Shown: positions 42,218 to 50,741, counted from the first letter of the stretch. The stretch is 64,000 bases of DNA from Streptomyces armeniacus (GCF_003355155.1 NZ_CP031320.1:3773367-3837366); one strand, 5' to 3'. Made by a program: numbers and translations. Notes: a model not told the origin generated them from the sequence alone.

Positions 42218-42322
42218 CCCTCCGTCTGCCATGTATTTTCCCGCAGTTGAGCCGGGTCGGAGTATTGACCACGCAATCCATGTAGTGTCCGATGGAACGA
42301 CCGGAAAATGACCGGAGGAAAG

Positions 42323-43414
42323 ATGAAGCAGGAAGGCCGGCCGGTGCGCATCGTCGATGTCGCCCGTGCTGTCGGCGTCTCCCCGAGCACCGTCTCGAAG
42401 GCGCTCAACGACTCCGGGTCGCTGCGCCCCGCCACACGGGAGCGGGTGCGCGCCGCGGCCGACCGCCTCGGCTTCGTGTCCGACGCCGGCGCCCGCGCGC
42501 TGTCCATGCGGCGCACGTTCATCGTGGGCCTGCTGAGCACCGACGACGTGGGGCGGTTCAGCATGCCGGTCATGCTCGGCGCGGAGAACGCGCTGACCGT
42601 CGGGGAGATCTCCACGCTCGTCGCCACCGCCCGGCACGACTCCGTACGCGAGCAGCACCACCTGCGTACGCTCGTCGCCCGGCGCGTGGACGGCATCATC
42701 GTCACCGGCAAGACCACGGACGCGCGGGAGCCGATCCGCGTACCCGTACCGGTCGTCTACGCGCTCGCCCCGTCCACCGACCCCGACGACGTCTCGGTGG
42801 TGCCCGACGACGCGGCGGGCGTACGACTCGTGGTGGACCACCTCCGTACGCTCGGGCACCGTCGGGTGGCGCACATCGGCGGGCGCGCCGACCAGAACAC
42901 CTCGCGGGTACGGCTCGCCGCCCTCCGCGACGCCCTCGACGCCGCCGGAATGGACCTCGTCGGGGAACCGCTGCTCGGCGAGTGGAGCGAACCGTGGGGC
43001 CGCCAGGCCGTCGACCTCCTGCTGCGCGACGACCAGGCGCCCCCGGCCACCGCCGTCGTCTGCGCCTCCGACCAGCTCGCGCGCGCGGTCACCGACCGGC
43101 TGCGGGAACGCGGCCTGCGCGTCCCGCACGACGTCGCCGTCACCGGCTACGACAACTGGGAGGTGATGTGGGCGGCCAGCCGGCCTCCGCTCACGACGGT
43201 GGACATGGAGCTCGAACAGCTCGGCAGACGGGCCGCGGAGCGCCTTCTCGCCGAGATACAGCCCGAGCCACCCGAGCCGGACGCCGCCGCCGGCCCCGGC
43301 ACCCGCTCAGACGGCGTCGGTCCCGGCACCCGTTCAGACGGCGTCGGTCCCCGCGGCATCGAACTCGTCCCGCCGCGCCTGGTCGTCCGCGGCTCGACCA
43401 TCGCGGGCGACTGA
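42323..43414 (+). CDS. LacI-family regulator of the arabinofuranoside genes
   Basis: The 363-residue protein has a LacI helix-turn-helix and hinge (VRIVDVARAVGVSPSTVSKALNDSG, read in parts; VRAAADRLGFVSDAGARAL) and a periplasmic-binding-like sensor domain (VDGIIVTGKTT, VVCASDQLARAVTDRL, VAVTGYDNWEVMWAASRPPLTTV). It lies divergent to the ABC operon and just before GH127 and presumably represses both until sugar arrives. ATG 42323 follows GGAGG (42314-42318); an ATG at 42308 lies before that site. Near the C-terminus a 27-bp tandem copy gives PGTRSDGVG twice. Confidence 0.9.
   Translation: MKQEGRPVRIVDVARAVGVSPSTVSKALNDSGSLRPATRERVRAAADRLGFVSDAGARALSMRRTFIVGLLSTDDVGRFSMPVMLGAENALTVGEISTLVATARHDSVREQHHLRTLVARRVDGIIVTGKTTDAREPIRVPVPVVYALAPSTDPDDVSVVPDDAAGVRLVVDHLRTLGHRRVAHIGGRADQNTSRVRLAALRDALDAAGMDLVGEPLLGEWSEPWGRQAVDLLLRDDQAPPATAVVCASDQLARAVTDRLRERGLRVPHDVAVTGYDNWEVMWAASRPPLTTVDMELEQLGRRAAERLLAEIQPEPPEPDAAAGPGTRSDGVGPGTRSDGVGPRGIELVPPRLVVRGSTIAGD
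43292..43345 (+). repeat. 27-bp tandem duplication in the LacI gene
   Basis: The 27 bases from 43292 recur at 43319 with two changes and encode the doubled PGTRSDGVG segment in the C-terminal part of the regulator. The frame is kept. Confidence 0.8.
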
Positions 43415-43457
43415 CGCCCGCGGGCCACCCCCCCACACGAGAGGACCCACAACGCAC

Positions 43458-45386
43458 ATGGGCATGCGCTACGAACCCGTACGCCTCGGTGAGATACGCC
43501 CCGAGGGCTGGCTGCGTCGTCAACTCGAGCTCCAGGCGGCCGGACTGACCGGCCGCGTGGAGGAGATCTGGCCGGACCTGGGCCCTCGCTCCGGCTGGCT
43601 CGGTGGCGACGGCGAGGACTGGGAGCGGGGTCCTTACTACCTGGACGGACTCGTGCCGCTGGCGCACCTCCTCGGCGACGAGGGCCTGCTGCGCAAGACG
43701 AAGCCGTGGATCGAGTGGATTCTCGGCAGCCAGCGCGAGGACGGCCAGTTCGGGCCGCCCACGAACGACGACTGGTGGCCGCGCATGGTCGCCCTGAAGG
43801 TCCTCGTGCAGCATGCCGAGGCCACCGGCGACGACCGCGTGCCGCCGTTCATGGCGCGGTACTTCACGTACCAGCTGGCGCACCTGGCCGGCCGCCCGCT
43901 GCGGAACTGGGGCGCCTACCGCGCCACCGAGAACGTGCTCGCCGCCCTGTGGCTGCACCGCCGGGACCCGGATCCGTGCTGGCTCGACCTGTGCGCGCTG
44001 CTGATGGACCAGAACGCCGACTGGACCGGCTACCTCACCAAGGAGCTGATCACCGGCCGGGCCACCGTCTTCGACCATCTGACGCACGGCCCGAACGTCG
44101 CCATGGGCCTCAAGGTGCCCGCCGTACACGCCCTGCTCGACGGCGCGCAGGACACCGATCCTGACGGCGATCCGGACTCCGGTCCGGGCTCCGGTCCGGA
44201 CGGCGACCACGAACGCTACGCCGAACTGCGCGCCTGTCTCGCCGCGCTCGACCGCTGGCACGGTCAGGTGCACGGCATGTTCTCCGGCGACGAGTGGCTG
44301 GCCGGGCGGGAGGCCGCCCAGGGCATCGAGACCTGCCAGGTGGTCGAGTACCTGTACACGCTGGAGCAGTCCGGGCTCGCCTTCGGCGAGGGCGAACTGG
44401 GCGATCTGGCCGAGCTGGTGGCGTTCAACCACCTGCCGGCGAGCTGTGACCCGCGCATGCTCGCCCACCAGTACCACCAGCAGGCCAACCAGATCGCCGC
44501 CACCGTCACACAGCGCCGCTGGACCCACAGCTCCGACGACGCCAACATCTTCGGCCTCGAACCGCACTACGGCTGCTGCCTCGCCAACCTCCACCAGGGC
44601 TGGCCCAAGTTCGCCGCCGCGCTGTGGATGCGGATGCCCGCGGACCGGGGACTGGCGGTGTTCGCGTACGCCCCCAGCACCCTCCGTACGCGGCTCGGCG
44701 GCGCGGACGTGACGGTCGAGGAGGCGACCGACTACCCGTTCGAGGACACGGTGCGGTTCACGGTCGACGTGTCCCGGCCGGTCACGTTCAGCCTCCGGCT
44801 GCGCGTCCCGCACTGGTGCGACGCCCCGGAACTGCGGCTGAACGGCGAGAGCCACGCCCTGACGGTCGAGCCGAGCGGCTACGCCACCGTGCACCGCACC
44901 TGGCACAGCGGCGACGTCCTCGAACTCCGCCTGCCCATGGCGATCCGCCGCGTACGGCGCGAACGGAACGCGGTCGGCGTACGGCTCGGCCCGCTCGTGA
45001 TGGTCGTGCCGGTCAAGGAGGCGTGGCGGCCGCTGCCCGAGCCGCGCGGCCTGGGCGAGTGGGAAGTGGAGCCGCTGTCCTCGTGGAACTACGGGCTCCA
45101 CGCGCGCGGCAGGGGCGGCCTCGAGAACTGGCACGTCGAACGCGCCCCCGTCCCCGACGTGCCGTTCGCCCCCGAGGGCGTGCCGGTCACGATCCACGGG
45201 CGGGTCGCCGCCCTGCCGGAGTGGCAGCCACGGGACGGCTCGGCCGGCGAACCCCCCGACAGCCCGGTCGTCACGGGCGCCCCGGTCGTCGACAAGCCGC
45301 TGGTGCCGTACGGCTGCGCGCGGCTGCGGGTCGCCGAACTGCCCACGGTGATCTCGGTGGAGGCGGACGGGCAGGAAGTGCCGTAG
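43458..45386 (+). CDS. GH127 beta-L-arabinofuranosidase (DUF1680)
   Basis: The 642-residue enzyme has no signal peptide, so it acts in the cytoplasm on imported oligosaccharides, releasing L-arabinose from beta-L-arabinofuranosides. The unusual zinc-cysteine centre of the family is visible: E291 and C293 in GIETCQVVEYLYTLE, and C373-C374 in YGCCLANLHQGWPKF, one of which is the nucleophile. An alpha/alpha barrel comes first, then beta domains (LRLRVPHWCDAPELRLNGE). A short acidic low-complexity insert (DTDPDGDPDSGPGSGPDGD) interrupts the barrel near residue 240. It starts 43 bases after the LacI stop and is probably in one transcript with it. Confidence 0.92.
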   Translation: MGMRYEPVRLGEIRPEGWLRRQLELQAAGLTGRVEEIWPDLGPRSGWLGGDGEDWERGPYYLDGLVPLAHLLGDEGLLRKTKPWIEWILGSQREDGQFGPPTNDDWWPRMVALKVLVQHAEATGDDRVPPFMARYFTYQLAHLAGRPLRNWGAYRATENVLAALWLHRRDPDPCWLDLCALLMDQNADWTGYLTKELITGRATVFDHLTHGPNVAMGLKVPAVHALLDGAQDTDPDGDPDSGPGSGPDGDHERYAELRACLAALDRWHGQVHGMFSGDEWLAGREAAQGIETCQVVEYLYTLEQSGLAFGEGELGDLAELVAFNHLPASCDPRMLAHQYHQQANQIAATVTQRRWTHSSDDANIFGLEPHYGCCLANLHQGWPKFAAALWMRMPADRGLAVFAYAPSTLRTRLGGADVTVEEATDYPFEDTVRFTVDVSRPVTFSLRLRVPHWCDAPELRLNGESHALTVEPSGYATVHRTWHSGDVLELRLPMAIRRVRRERNAVGVRLGPLVMVVPVKEAWRPLPEPRGLGEWEVEPLSSWNYGLHARGRGGLENWHVERAPVPDVPFAPEGVPVTIHGRVAALPEWQPRDGSAGEPPDSPVVTGAPVVDKPLVPYGCARLRVAELPTVISVEADGQEVP

Positions 45387-45440
45387 GTGCCTCCGGCGGG
45401 GGCCGTACGTCCGGCCCGCGCGTCGTGGCTCGTTCCGCCG

Positions 45441-45480
45441 GACCCCCGCCGCGGTGGTTGCGTACCGCGGCGGCGGGTCC
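45441..45480. terminator. Bidirectional terminator hairpin, GH127 / acyl-CoA dehydrogenase
   Basis: CCGCCGCGGT (45446-45455) and ACCGCGGCGG (45464-45473) form a perfect 10-bp stem with an eight-base loop. It can be extended to GACCC (45441) and GGGTC (45475) with a one-base bulge. It lies between convergent genes. Confidence 0.65.
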
Positions 45481-45500
45481 TCAAACGCCGGACGGGCTGA
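45477..45500. repeat. Distant copy of the REP-like repeat
   Basis: GTCCTCAAACGCCGGACG followed by GGCTG matches the repeats at 12926 and 12967, 32 kb away. It again lies at the 3-prime side of a gene, here 11 bases from the end of the acyl-CoA dehydrogenase gene. Confidence 0.75.
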
Positions 45501-45510
45501 TCGGCCGCGG

Positions 45511-46725
45511 TTACGCGTACTTCTTCAGTTCCCGCCGTGCCAGCGACCGCTGGTGCACCTCGTCCGGGCCGTCGGCCAGCTGGAGCGTACGGGCGGACGC
45601 CCACAGCTCCGCCAGCGGGAAGTCCTGGCTCACCCCGCCCGCGCCGTGCAGCTGCACCGCCCGGTCCAGGATGCCGACGACCGCGCGCGGCGTCGCGATC
45701 TTGATGGCCTGGATCTCGGTGTGCGCGCCCCGGTTGCCGACGGTGTCCATCAGCCAGGCCGTCTTGAGTACGAGCAGCCGCAGCTGCTCCACCTGCACCC
45801 GCGCGTCCGCGATCCACTCCCGTACGACGCCCTGCTGGGCCAGCGGCTTCCCGAACGCCGTACGCGACACGGCCCGGCGGCACATCAGCTCGATGCCGCG
45901 CTCCGCCATGCCGATCAGCCGCATGCAGTGGTGGATGCGGCCGGGGCCCAGCCGGGCCTGGGCGATGGCGAAGCCGCCGCCCTCCTCGCCGATCAGGTTG
46001 CGGGCGGGCACGCGTACGTCGTCGAACGACACCTCGGCGTGGCCGCCGTGCCAGTGGTCCTCGTAGCCGTAGACCTGCATCGCGCGGCGCACCTCGACGC
46101 CGGGGGTGTCGCGCGGCACGAGGATCATGGACTGCTGGCGGCGCGTGTCCGTGGCGTCCGGCTCGGTCTTGCCCATGACGATGAAGATCTTGCAGTTGGG
46201 GTTCATCGCGCCGGAGATGTACCACTTGCGGCCGCTGATGACGTAGTCGTCGCCGTCCCGCCGTATGCGGGTCTCGACGTTGGTGGCGTCCGAGGACGCC
46301 ACGTCGGGCTCGGTCATCGCGAACGCCGACCGGATCTCGCCGTTCAGCAGCGGCTCCAGCCACTGCCTGCGCTGCTCGGGCCCGCCGAACTCCGCCAGCA
46401 CCTCCATGTTCCCGGTGTCCGGGGCGGCGCAGTTGAGCGCCGTGGGGGCGAGCTGCGGGCTGTGGCCGGTGATCTCGGCCAGCGGCGCGTACTGCAGGTT
46501 GGTCAGCCCGGCGCCGTACGTCCTGTCGGGCAGGAAGAGGTTCCACAGCCCGTGCTTGCGGGCCTCCGCCTTCAGCTCGTCCACCACCGGCGGCGTGTCC
46601 CACGGGGATTCGAGCGCGGCGCGCTGCTCGGCGGCGATGGCCTCGGCGGGACGGATGTGCTCTTCCATGAAGGTGAGCAGCTGCCGGCGCAGCTCCTCCG
46701 TACGGGCGTCGAATGCGAAGTCCAT
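45511..46725 (-). CDS. Acyl-CoA dehydrogenase (ACAD10/11-like branch)
   Basis: The 404-residue flavoenzyme has the FAD-binding block AFAMTEPDVASSDATNVETRIRRDG (read in parts), the strand WYISGAMNPNCKIFIVMGKTEPDA, and the C-terminal helices with HGAGGVSQDFPLAELWASARTLQLADGPDEVH. It forms a double bond in, or otherwise works on, an acyl-CoA. The gene starts six bases after an APH-type kinase gene. This pairing mirrors the mammalian fused kinase-dehydrogenases ACAD10/11, which handle 4-hydroxyacyl-CoAs; that role is inferred here. Confidence 0.9.
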   Translation of the reverse strand: MDFAFDARTEELRRQLLTFMEEHIRPAEAIAAEQRAALESPWDTPPVVDELKAEARKHGLWNLFLPDRTYGAGLTNLQYAPLAEITGHSPQLAPTALNCAAPDTGNMEVLAEFGGPEQRRQWLEPLLNGEIRSAFAMTEPDVASSDATNVETRIRRDGDDYVISGRKWYISGAMNPNCKIFIVMGKTEPDATDTRRQQSMILVPRDTPGVEVRRAMQVYGYEDHWHGGHAEVSFDDVRVPARNLIGEEGGGFAIAQARLGPGRIHHCMRLIGMAERGIELMCRRAVSRTAFGKPLAQQGVVREWIADARVQVEQLRLLVLKTAWLMDTVGNRGAHTEIQAIKIATPRAVVGILDRAVQLHGAGGVSQDFPLAELWASARTLQLADGPDEVHQRSLARRELKKYA

Positions 46726-46731
46726 CAGAGC

Positions 46732-47754
46732 CTAGCCCTCCTGCAGGGTGGTGAGTCCGTTGTCGATCAGGACCGGTACGAGTGCGCCGATGCGGTCGAA
46801 TCCGTGGCCGACGGTCTGGCCGAGGGTGTAGCGGTAGTGGATGCCCTCGGCGATGACGGCCAGCTTGAAGTACGCGAACGCGGTGTACCAGTTGATGCGC
46901 GAGACATCGCGCCCCGAAACCTCCGCGTACCGCTCGACCAGCTCCGCCGGCTCCGGATGACCGGGCGCGCCGCGGGTGCTGGAGATCAGCGAGTCCGGCA
47001 GTTCCCGCTGCTCGCTGTACATCACCAGGAGCCCGAGGTCCGCCAGCGGGTCGCCCAGCGTGGACATTTCCCAGTCGAGCACCGCGGCGATACGGCCGTC
47101 CGCACCGGCCAGCACGTTGTCCAGCCGGAAGTCGCCGTGCAGCACGGTGGGCGCGGGGGAGGGCGGCAGCGCGGCGCCCAGCGCGGCGTGCAGTTCGTCG
47201 ACGCGCGGCAGCTCGCGACTGCGCGAGGCGTCCAACTGCTTGCCCCAGCGGCGCAGTTGCCGTTCCAGATAGCCGTCCGGGCGGCCGAAGTCGGCGAGAC
47301 CGAGGGCGCCGGGGTCGAGGGCGTGCAGGGCGACGAGGGTGTCGGTGAGGGACAGCAGCAGGGCACGCGTACGCTCCGGGCCGAGCGCGGACAGCTCGCG
47401 CGCGGTGCGGTACGGGGTGCCCTCGACGTACTCCATGAGGTAGAACGGCGCGCCCAGCACGTCCTCGTCGGTGCAGAGCAGCAGGGTCTCGGGGACGGGC
47501 ACGGGCGTGCCGTGCAGCGCGCTGATCACCCGGTGCTCGCGCGCCATGTCGTGCGCCGTGGCCAGGACATGGCCCAGGGGCGGGCGGCGCAGGACCCAGC
47601 GGGAGGTGCCGTCGCTCACGCGGTACGTGAGGTTCGAGCGGCCGCCCTGGATCACCTCGGCGCCGAGCTGGCCGCGCACGAGACCGGGCCGCTCCCGCCC
47701 GAGGTGGTCGGCGAGGCGCTCCAGGTCGAGCCCTGGCGGGTTGTCCTTGCTCAT
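46732..47754 (-). CDS. APH-type kinase paired with acyl-CoA dehydrogenase
   Basis: The 340-residue kinase-like protein of the aminoglycoside-phosphotransferase fold has a nucleotide loop (GGRSNLTYRVSDG), lysine replaced by arginine in WVLRRPP, the catalytic loop VLHGDFRLDNVL and the metal-binding DWEMSTLGDPLADLGLL. It is not expected to be a drug-resistance enzyme; this branch travels with acyl-CoA dehydrogenases. GAGGAGGAG stands before the ATG. Its promoter holds the half-site ATACCGACC shared with the SDR operon, so both sets may answer to the TetR encoded at 37290. Confidence 0.88.
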   Translation of the reverse strand: MSKDNPPGLDLERLADHLGRERPGLVRGQLGAEVIQGGRSNLTYRVSDGTSRWVLRRPPLGHVLATAHDMAREHRVISALHGTPVPVPETLLLCTDEDVLGAPFYLMEYVEGTPYRTARELSALGPERTRALLLSLTDTLVALHALDPGALGLADFGRPDGYLERQLRRWGKQLDASRSRELPRVDELHAALGAALPPSPAPTVLHGDFRLDNVLAGADGRIAAVLDWEMSTLGDPLADLGLLVMYSEQRELPDSLISSTRGAPGHPEPAELVERYAEVSGRDVSRINWYTAFAYFKLAVIAEGIHYRYTLGQTVGHGFDRIGALVPVLIDNGLTTLQEG

Positions 47755-47799
47755 CGTGCGCGCTCCTCCTCCGGCTGCCGGACCGTCCGGCCCGCTCCG

Positions 47800-47828
47800 A
47801 TCATGCCGACTGGTCGGTATGACGTCCA
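47800..47828 (-). promoter_or_regulatory. Promoter and TetR operator of the kinase / acyl-CoA dehydrogenase operon
   Basis: Minus strand: TGGACG (47823-47828), 17 bases, CATGAT (47800-47805). The spacer is filled by ATACCGACCAGTCGGCAT (47803-47820), a near-perfect dyad whose left half equals the site at 36385-36393. Confidence 0.6.
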
Positions 47829-47917
47829 GGGGTGTGCCCCGAGACAGTAGCCACAGCGGGCCGGCGGCGGGCCGGTGACCGGCGCGGGAAGCGGAGGCGC
47901 TCTGGCCAAGGTCCTGC

Positions 47918-47938
47918 TACGTGAATATGGTTCACGTA
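47918..47938 (+). promoter_or_regulatory. Palindromic operator and leaderless promoter at the start of the enolase-superfamily gene
   Basis: TACGTGAA (47918-47925) and TTCACGTA (47931-47938) are perfect arms around five bases. The -10 box TATGGT (47926-47931) lies inside and ends six bases before the ATG at 47938, whose A is the last base of the dyad. No ribosome site precedes the gene. Confidence 0.65.
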
Positions 47939-49284
47939 TGGATACACGCGTGGATGCCCGTACGGGCCGCGGCCCGCTCGTCGAAGAGGTGCGGCTGACC
48001 CCGGTCCTGACCGCCGACCCGCCGCTGCTCAACGCGCACGGCGTGCACCAGCCGTACGCCGCGCGCCTCGTGATCGAGGTGGTGACGGCCGACGGCACGA
48101 CCGGCGTCGGCGAGACGTACGGCGAGACGAAGTACCTGGGGCACGCGCGGGCGCTCGCGGACGCCCTGCCGGGGCTGCCGGTCAGCGATCTGAACGGGCT
48201 GGACGCCCTCGCCGAGTCCGTGTGCGGTACGGGCAAGGGCGGCGGTACGGGCACGGGTGACGGCGACGGCGCGGACCTGGGCGTGGACGTGGGCGGGCTG
48301 CGCGGCGTCCAGACCGCCGACAAGCTGCGGCTCTCCGTCGTCTCCGGCTTCGAGGTCGCCTGCCTGGACGCCCTCGGCAAGTCGCTAGGGCTGCCCGTGC
48401 ACGCGCTGCTCGGCGGCCGGGTCAGGGACCGCGTGGACTACAGCGCGTACCTCTTCTACCGCTGGGCCGCCCACCCCGGCACGCGCGGCGAGACGGACGA
48501 CTGGGGCGACGCGCTCGACCCGGCCGGGGTTGTGGCGCAGGCCCGGCGCTTCGCCGACGACTACGGCTTCCGCTCGTTCAAGCTCAAGGGCGGCGTCTTC
48601 CCGCCGGACGAGGAGATCGCCGCGGTGCGCGCGCTCGCCCGCGAGTTCCCCGGGCACCCGCTGCGGCTCGACCCCAACGGGGCCTGGTCGGTGGAGACCT
48701 CGCGGAAGGTGGAGAGCGAGCTGCGGGACGTCCTCGAGTACCTGGAGGACCCGGCGCTCGGCACCCCCGCGATGGCCGAGGTCGCCGCGTCCTCGCAGCT
48801 GCCGCTGGCCACCAACATGTGCGTCACGACCGTTCCGGAGATCGCCGAGGCCTTCACGTCCGACGCCGTGCAGATCGTCCTCTCCGATCACCACTACTGG
48901 GGCGGCCTGCGCAGGACCCGCGAACTCGCCGCGATCTGCCGCGCGTTCGGCGTCGGCCTGTCCATGCACTCCAACACCCACCTCGGCATCAGCCTCGCCG
49001 CGATGACGCACGTCGCCGCCACCGTGCCCGGCCTCGTGCACGCCTGTGACACGCACTACCCCTGGCAGACCGAGGACGTCCTCACCCGGCGGCACACCTT
49101 CCGGGACGGCGCGCTGGAGGTCTCCGACGCCCCCGGGCTCGGCGTCGAACTCGACCGCGCCGCCCTCGCCGCCCTGCACGAGCGGTGGCTCGCCGACGAC
49201 GGCACCATGCGCGACCGCGACGACGTCGCGGCGATGCGCGTCGCCCGCCCGGACTGGACGGTGCCGCGGACGCCGCGCTGGTGA
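47938..49284 (+). CDS. Enolase-superfamily dehydratase, glucarate dehydratase-like
   Basis: The 448-residue enzyme of the mandelate racemase/muconate lactonising group has PPLLNAHGVHQPYAARLVIEV at the capping domain. The barrel has the K-x-K base in FRSFKLKGGVFPP, metal ligands in LRLDPNGAW and VLEYLEDP, LSDHHYWGG and the general-base histidine in SMHSNTHLGIS. This is the pattern of glucarate dehydratases, which remove water from a C6 acid sugar. A glycine/aspartate-rich insert (GTGKGGGTGTGDGDGADL) interrupts the capping domain near residue 100. No other acid-sugar gene is adjacent. The mRNA is probably leaderless, with an operator over the start codon. Confidence 0.87.
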   Translation: MDTRVDARTGRGPLVEEVRLTPVLTADPPLLNAHGVHQPYAARLVIEVVTADGTTGVGETYGETKYLGHARALADALPGLPVSDLNGLDALAESVCGTGKGGGTGTGDGDGADLGVDVGGLRGVQTADKLRLSVVSGFEVACLDALGKSLGLPVHALLGGRVRDRVDYSAYLFYRWAAHPGTRGETDDWGDALDPAGVVAQARRFADDYGFRSFKLKGGVFPPDEEIAAVRALAREFPGHPLRLDPNGAWSVETSRKVESELRDVLEYLEDPALGTPAMAEVAASSQLPLATNMCVTTVPEIAEAFTSDAVQIVLSDHHYWGGLRRTRELAAICRAFGVGLSMHSNTHLGISLAAMTHVAATVPGLVHACDTHYPWQTEDVLTRRHTFRDGALEVSDAPGLGVELDRAALAALHERWLADDGTMRDRDDVAAMRVARPDWTVPRTPRW

Positions 49285-49339
49285 GCGGGGCCGGGGCGGC
49301 GTAAGCGGGGCCGCGTAGAGGGTGCACGCGTCAGGCCGG

Positions 49340-50293
49340 TCAGGCGTGGCAGGCGACCGGCTTCCCGCCGTTCAGCTCCGCCATGTCCCCGAACACCATG
49401 GCGACGTCCAGCGGCACGCCGTCCGGCCTGCCGTCCAGCTCGGCGTACGCCCGGTGCAGGTTGGCGACCAGCCGCTCGCTCTCCCGCAGCCCGGCGAACT
49501 CGCCCGGACCGGCCTCCCGTGCCGCCTCCAGCGGCGTGCGCCCGGCCGCGTGCGCCTTGCGGGCGGTCTCGTCGACGTACCGCAGATACCGCTCCGTACG
49601 GTCGTACGCCCCCGCGTCCGTGACCGGCCCGTGGCCCGGCACCACCGTGCGCGCCCCGAGCCCGCGCAGCCGGTCCAGGGCGCGCAGCGATCCGCTCAGC
49701 GAGCCCATCGGGAGGAACGGGGTGCCGCCCTCGAAGATCAGGTCGCCGGTGAAGACGACGCCCTGCTCCGGCAGCCAGACGATGGTGTCCCCGGTCGTGT
49801 GCGCGACGCCGGGGTGGATCAGCCGCACCTCCGTGCCGCCCACGTGCACGGACAGCTCGTCCTCGTACGTGATCGTGGGGGCCGTGATACGGATGTCCCC
49901 GAAGTCGTTCTCCGGCCACATCGCGTGCAGTTGGTGCCCGACGGACAGCACCTGGTCGCGGCAGGCGGCGTGCGCGATCACGGCCGCATCCGGGGTGAAG
50001 TGGGAGTTGCCGTAGGTGTGGTCGCCGTGGTGGTGGGTGTTGACCACGTACGAGGGCGGGGGAGCGCCGGTGCCGAGCAGCGTCTCGCGCAGCCGCAGGG
50101 TCCGCCGCTCGGTGGCCGCCGTGTCCACCAGGAGGGCGGCGCCGCCGTCGGTCACCCACCCGGCGTTGCTCAGGCACCAGCCGCCGTCGGGCTGGACGTA
50201 CGCGTACGTGCCGGGCGCGAGTTCGACGGTGTACGGGTCGGTGACGGTCGCGGGCGTGCCGCCGGCTGTCCCGGGCGTGCTGCTGCCGCTCAT
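49340..50293 (-). CDS. MBL-fold metallohydrolase
   Basis: The 317-residue zinc hydrolase has the metal motif VNTHHHGDHTYGNSHF, HPGVAHTTGDTIVWLP, VVFTGDLIFEGGTPF and VVPGHGPVTD. The first 40 residues (VELAPGTYAYVQPDGGWCLSNAGWV) match the group of alkyl- or aryl-type MBL enzymes often found in catabolic loci. The substrate is unknown. GTGGGGGGA precedes the ATG at 50293; a start five codons upstream is less well placed. It converges with the dehydratase gene after 55 bases. Confidence 0.87.
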   Translation of the reverse strand: MSGSSTPGTAGGTPATVTDPYTVELAPGTYAYVQPDGGWCLSNAGWVTDGGAALLVDTAATERRTLRLRETLLGTGAPPPSYVVNTHHHGDHTYGNSHFTPDAAVIAHAACRDQVLSVGHQLHAMWPENDFGDIRITAPTITYEDELSVHVGGTEVRLIHPGVAHTTGDTIVWLPEQGVVFTGDLIFEGGTPFLPMGSLSGSLRALDRLRGLGARTVVPGHGPVTDAGAYDRTERYLRYVDETARKAHAAGRTPLEAAREAGPGEFAGLRESERLVANLHRAYAELDGRPDGVPLDVAMVFGDMAELNGGKPVACHA

Positions 50294-50408
50294 CGCGCGT
50301 CCCCCCACGGGCTCTCGGGTGCTTCACGTCAAGTTCCCCGCGAGGGCGGGGAGTTGGCGACAGCATAGGGCCGCGCGCCGCCCGCGCGGCAGGGCGTCGC
50401 GCGGCGGG

Positions 50409-50741
50409 TCAGAACAGCAGCAGCGTGCCGAAGACCGTCAGGGTCAGCGTGCAGACCGCCGCCCACGCGATGGCGCGGCCCGCGCCCGGCCCCGACGGGC
50501 TGTCCGCGAGGGTGCGGATGCGGCGGTGTGCCACCGCGAGGAACGCCAGCCAGACCAGTGCGGCCAGCGCCGCCACCGCGTACGCCGGCGGGCCGCCCGC
50601 GCCGTCCAGCACGCTGCGGATGCCCAGCGCGGCGGCCACCGCGAAGGCCAGGGTCGTACGGCGCCACGCCAGCCGGGTGCGTTCCGGCTGCGCGCCGCGG
50701 TCCTGCTCGTCGGCCGCACCGCCGTCGTACGGCGTGCTCAC
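50409..50741 (-). CDS. DUF202 membrane protein (short)
   Basis: The 110-residue protein has a hydrophilic start with ERTRLAWRRTTLAFAVAAALG, the DUF202 signature, and three membrane helices. GTG 50741 overlaps the stop of the other DUF202 gene (GTGA), so the two are made together and may form a hetero-oligomer. The function of the family is not settled. Confidence 0.85.
   Translation of the reverse strand: MSTPYDGGAADEQDRGAQPERTRLAWRRTTLAFAVAAALGIRSVLDGAGGPPAYAVAALAALVWLAFLAVAHRRIRTLADSPSGPGAGRAIAWAAVCTLTLTVFGTLLLF

Noticed and set aside
39872..43129. 1085-codon minus-strand frame suggesting a giant protein
   Set aside because: Only its last part (from 40792) is a permease; the rest is antisense to the LacI gene and out of frame with the binding-protein gene.
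46732..47754. Aminoglycoside resistance gene
   Set aside because: The APH fold is shared, but the gene is coupled to an acyl-CoA dehydrogenase and belongs to a metabolic branch.
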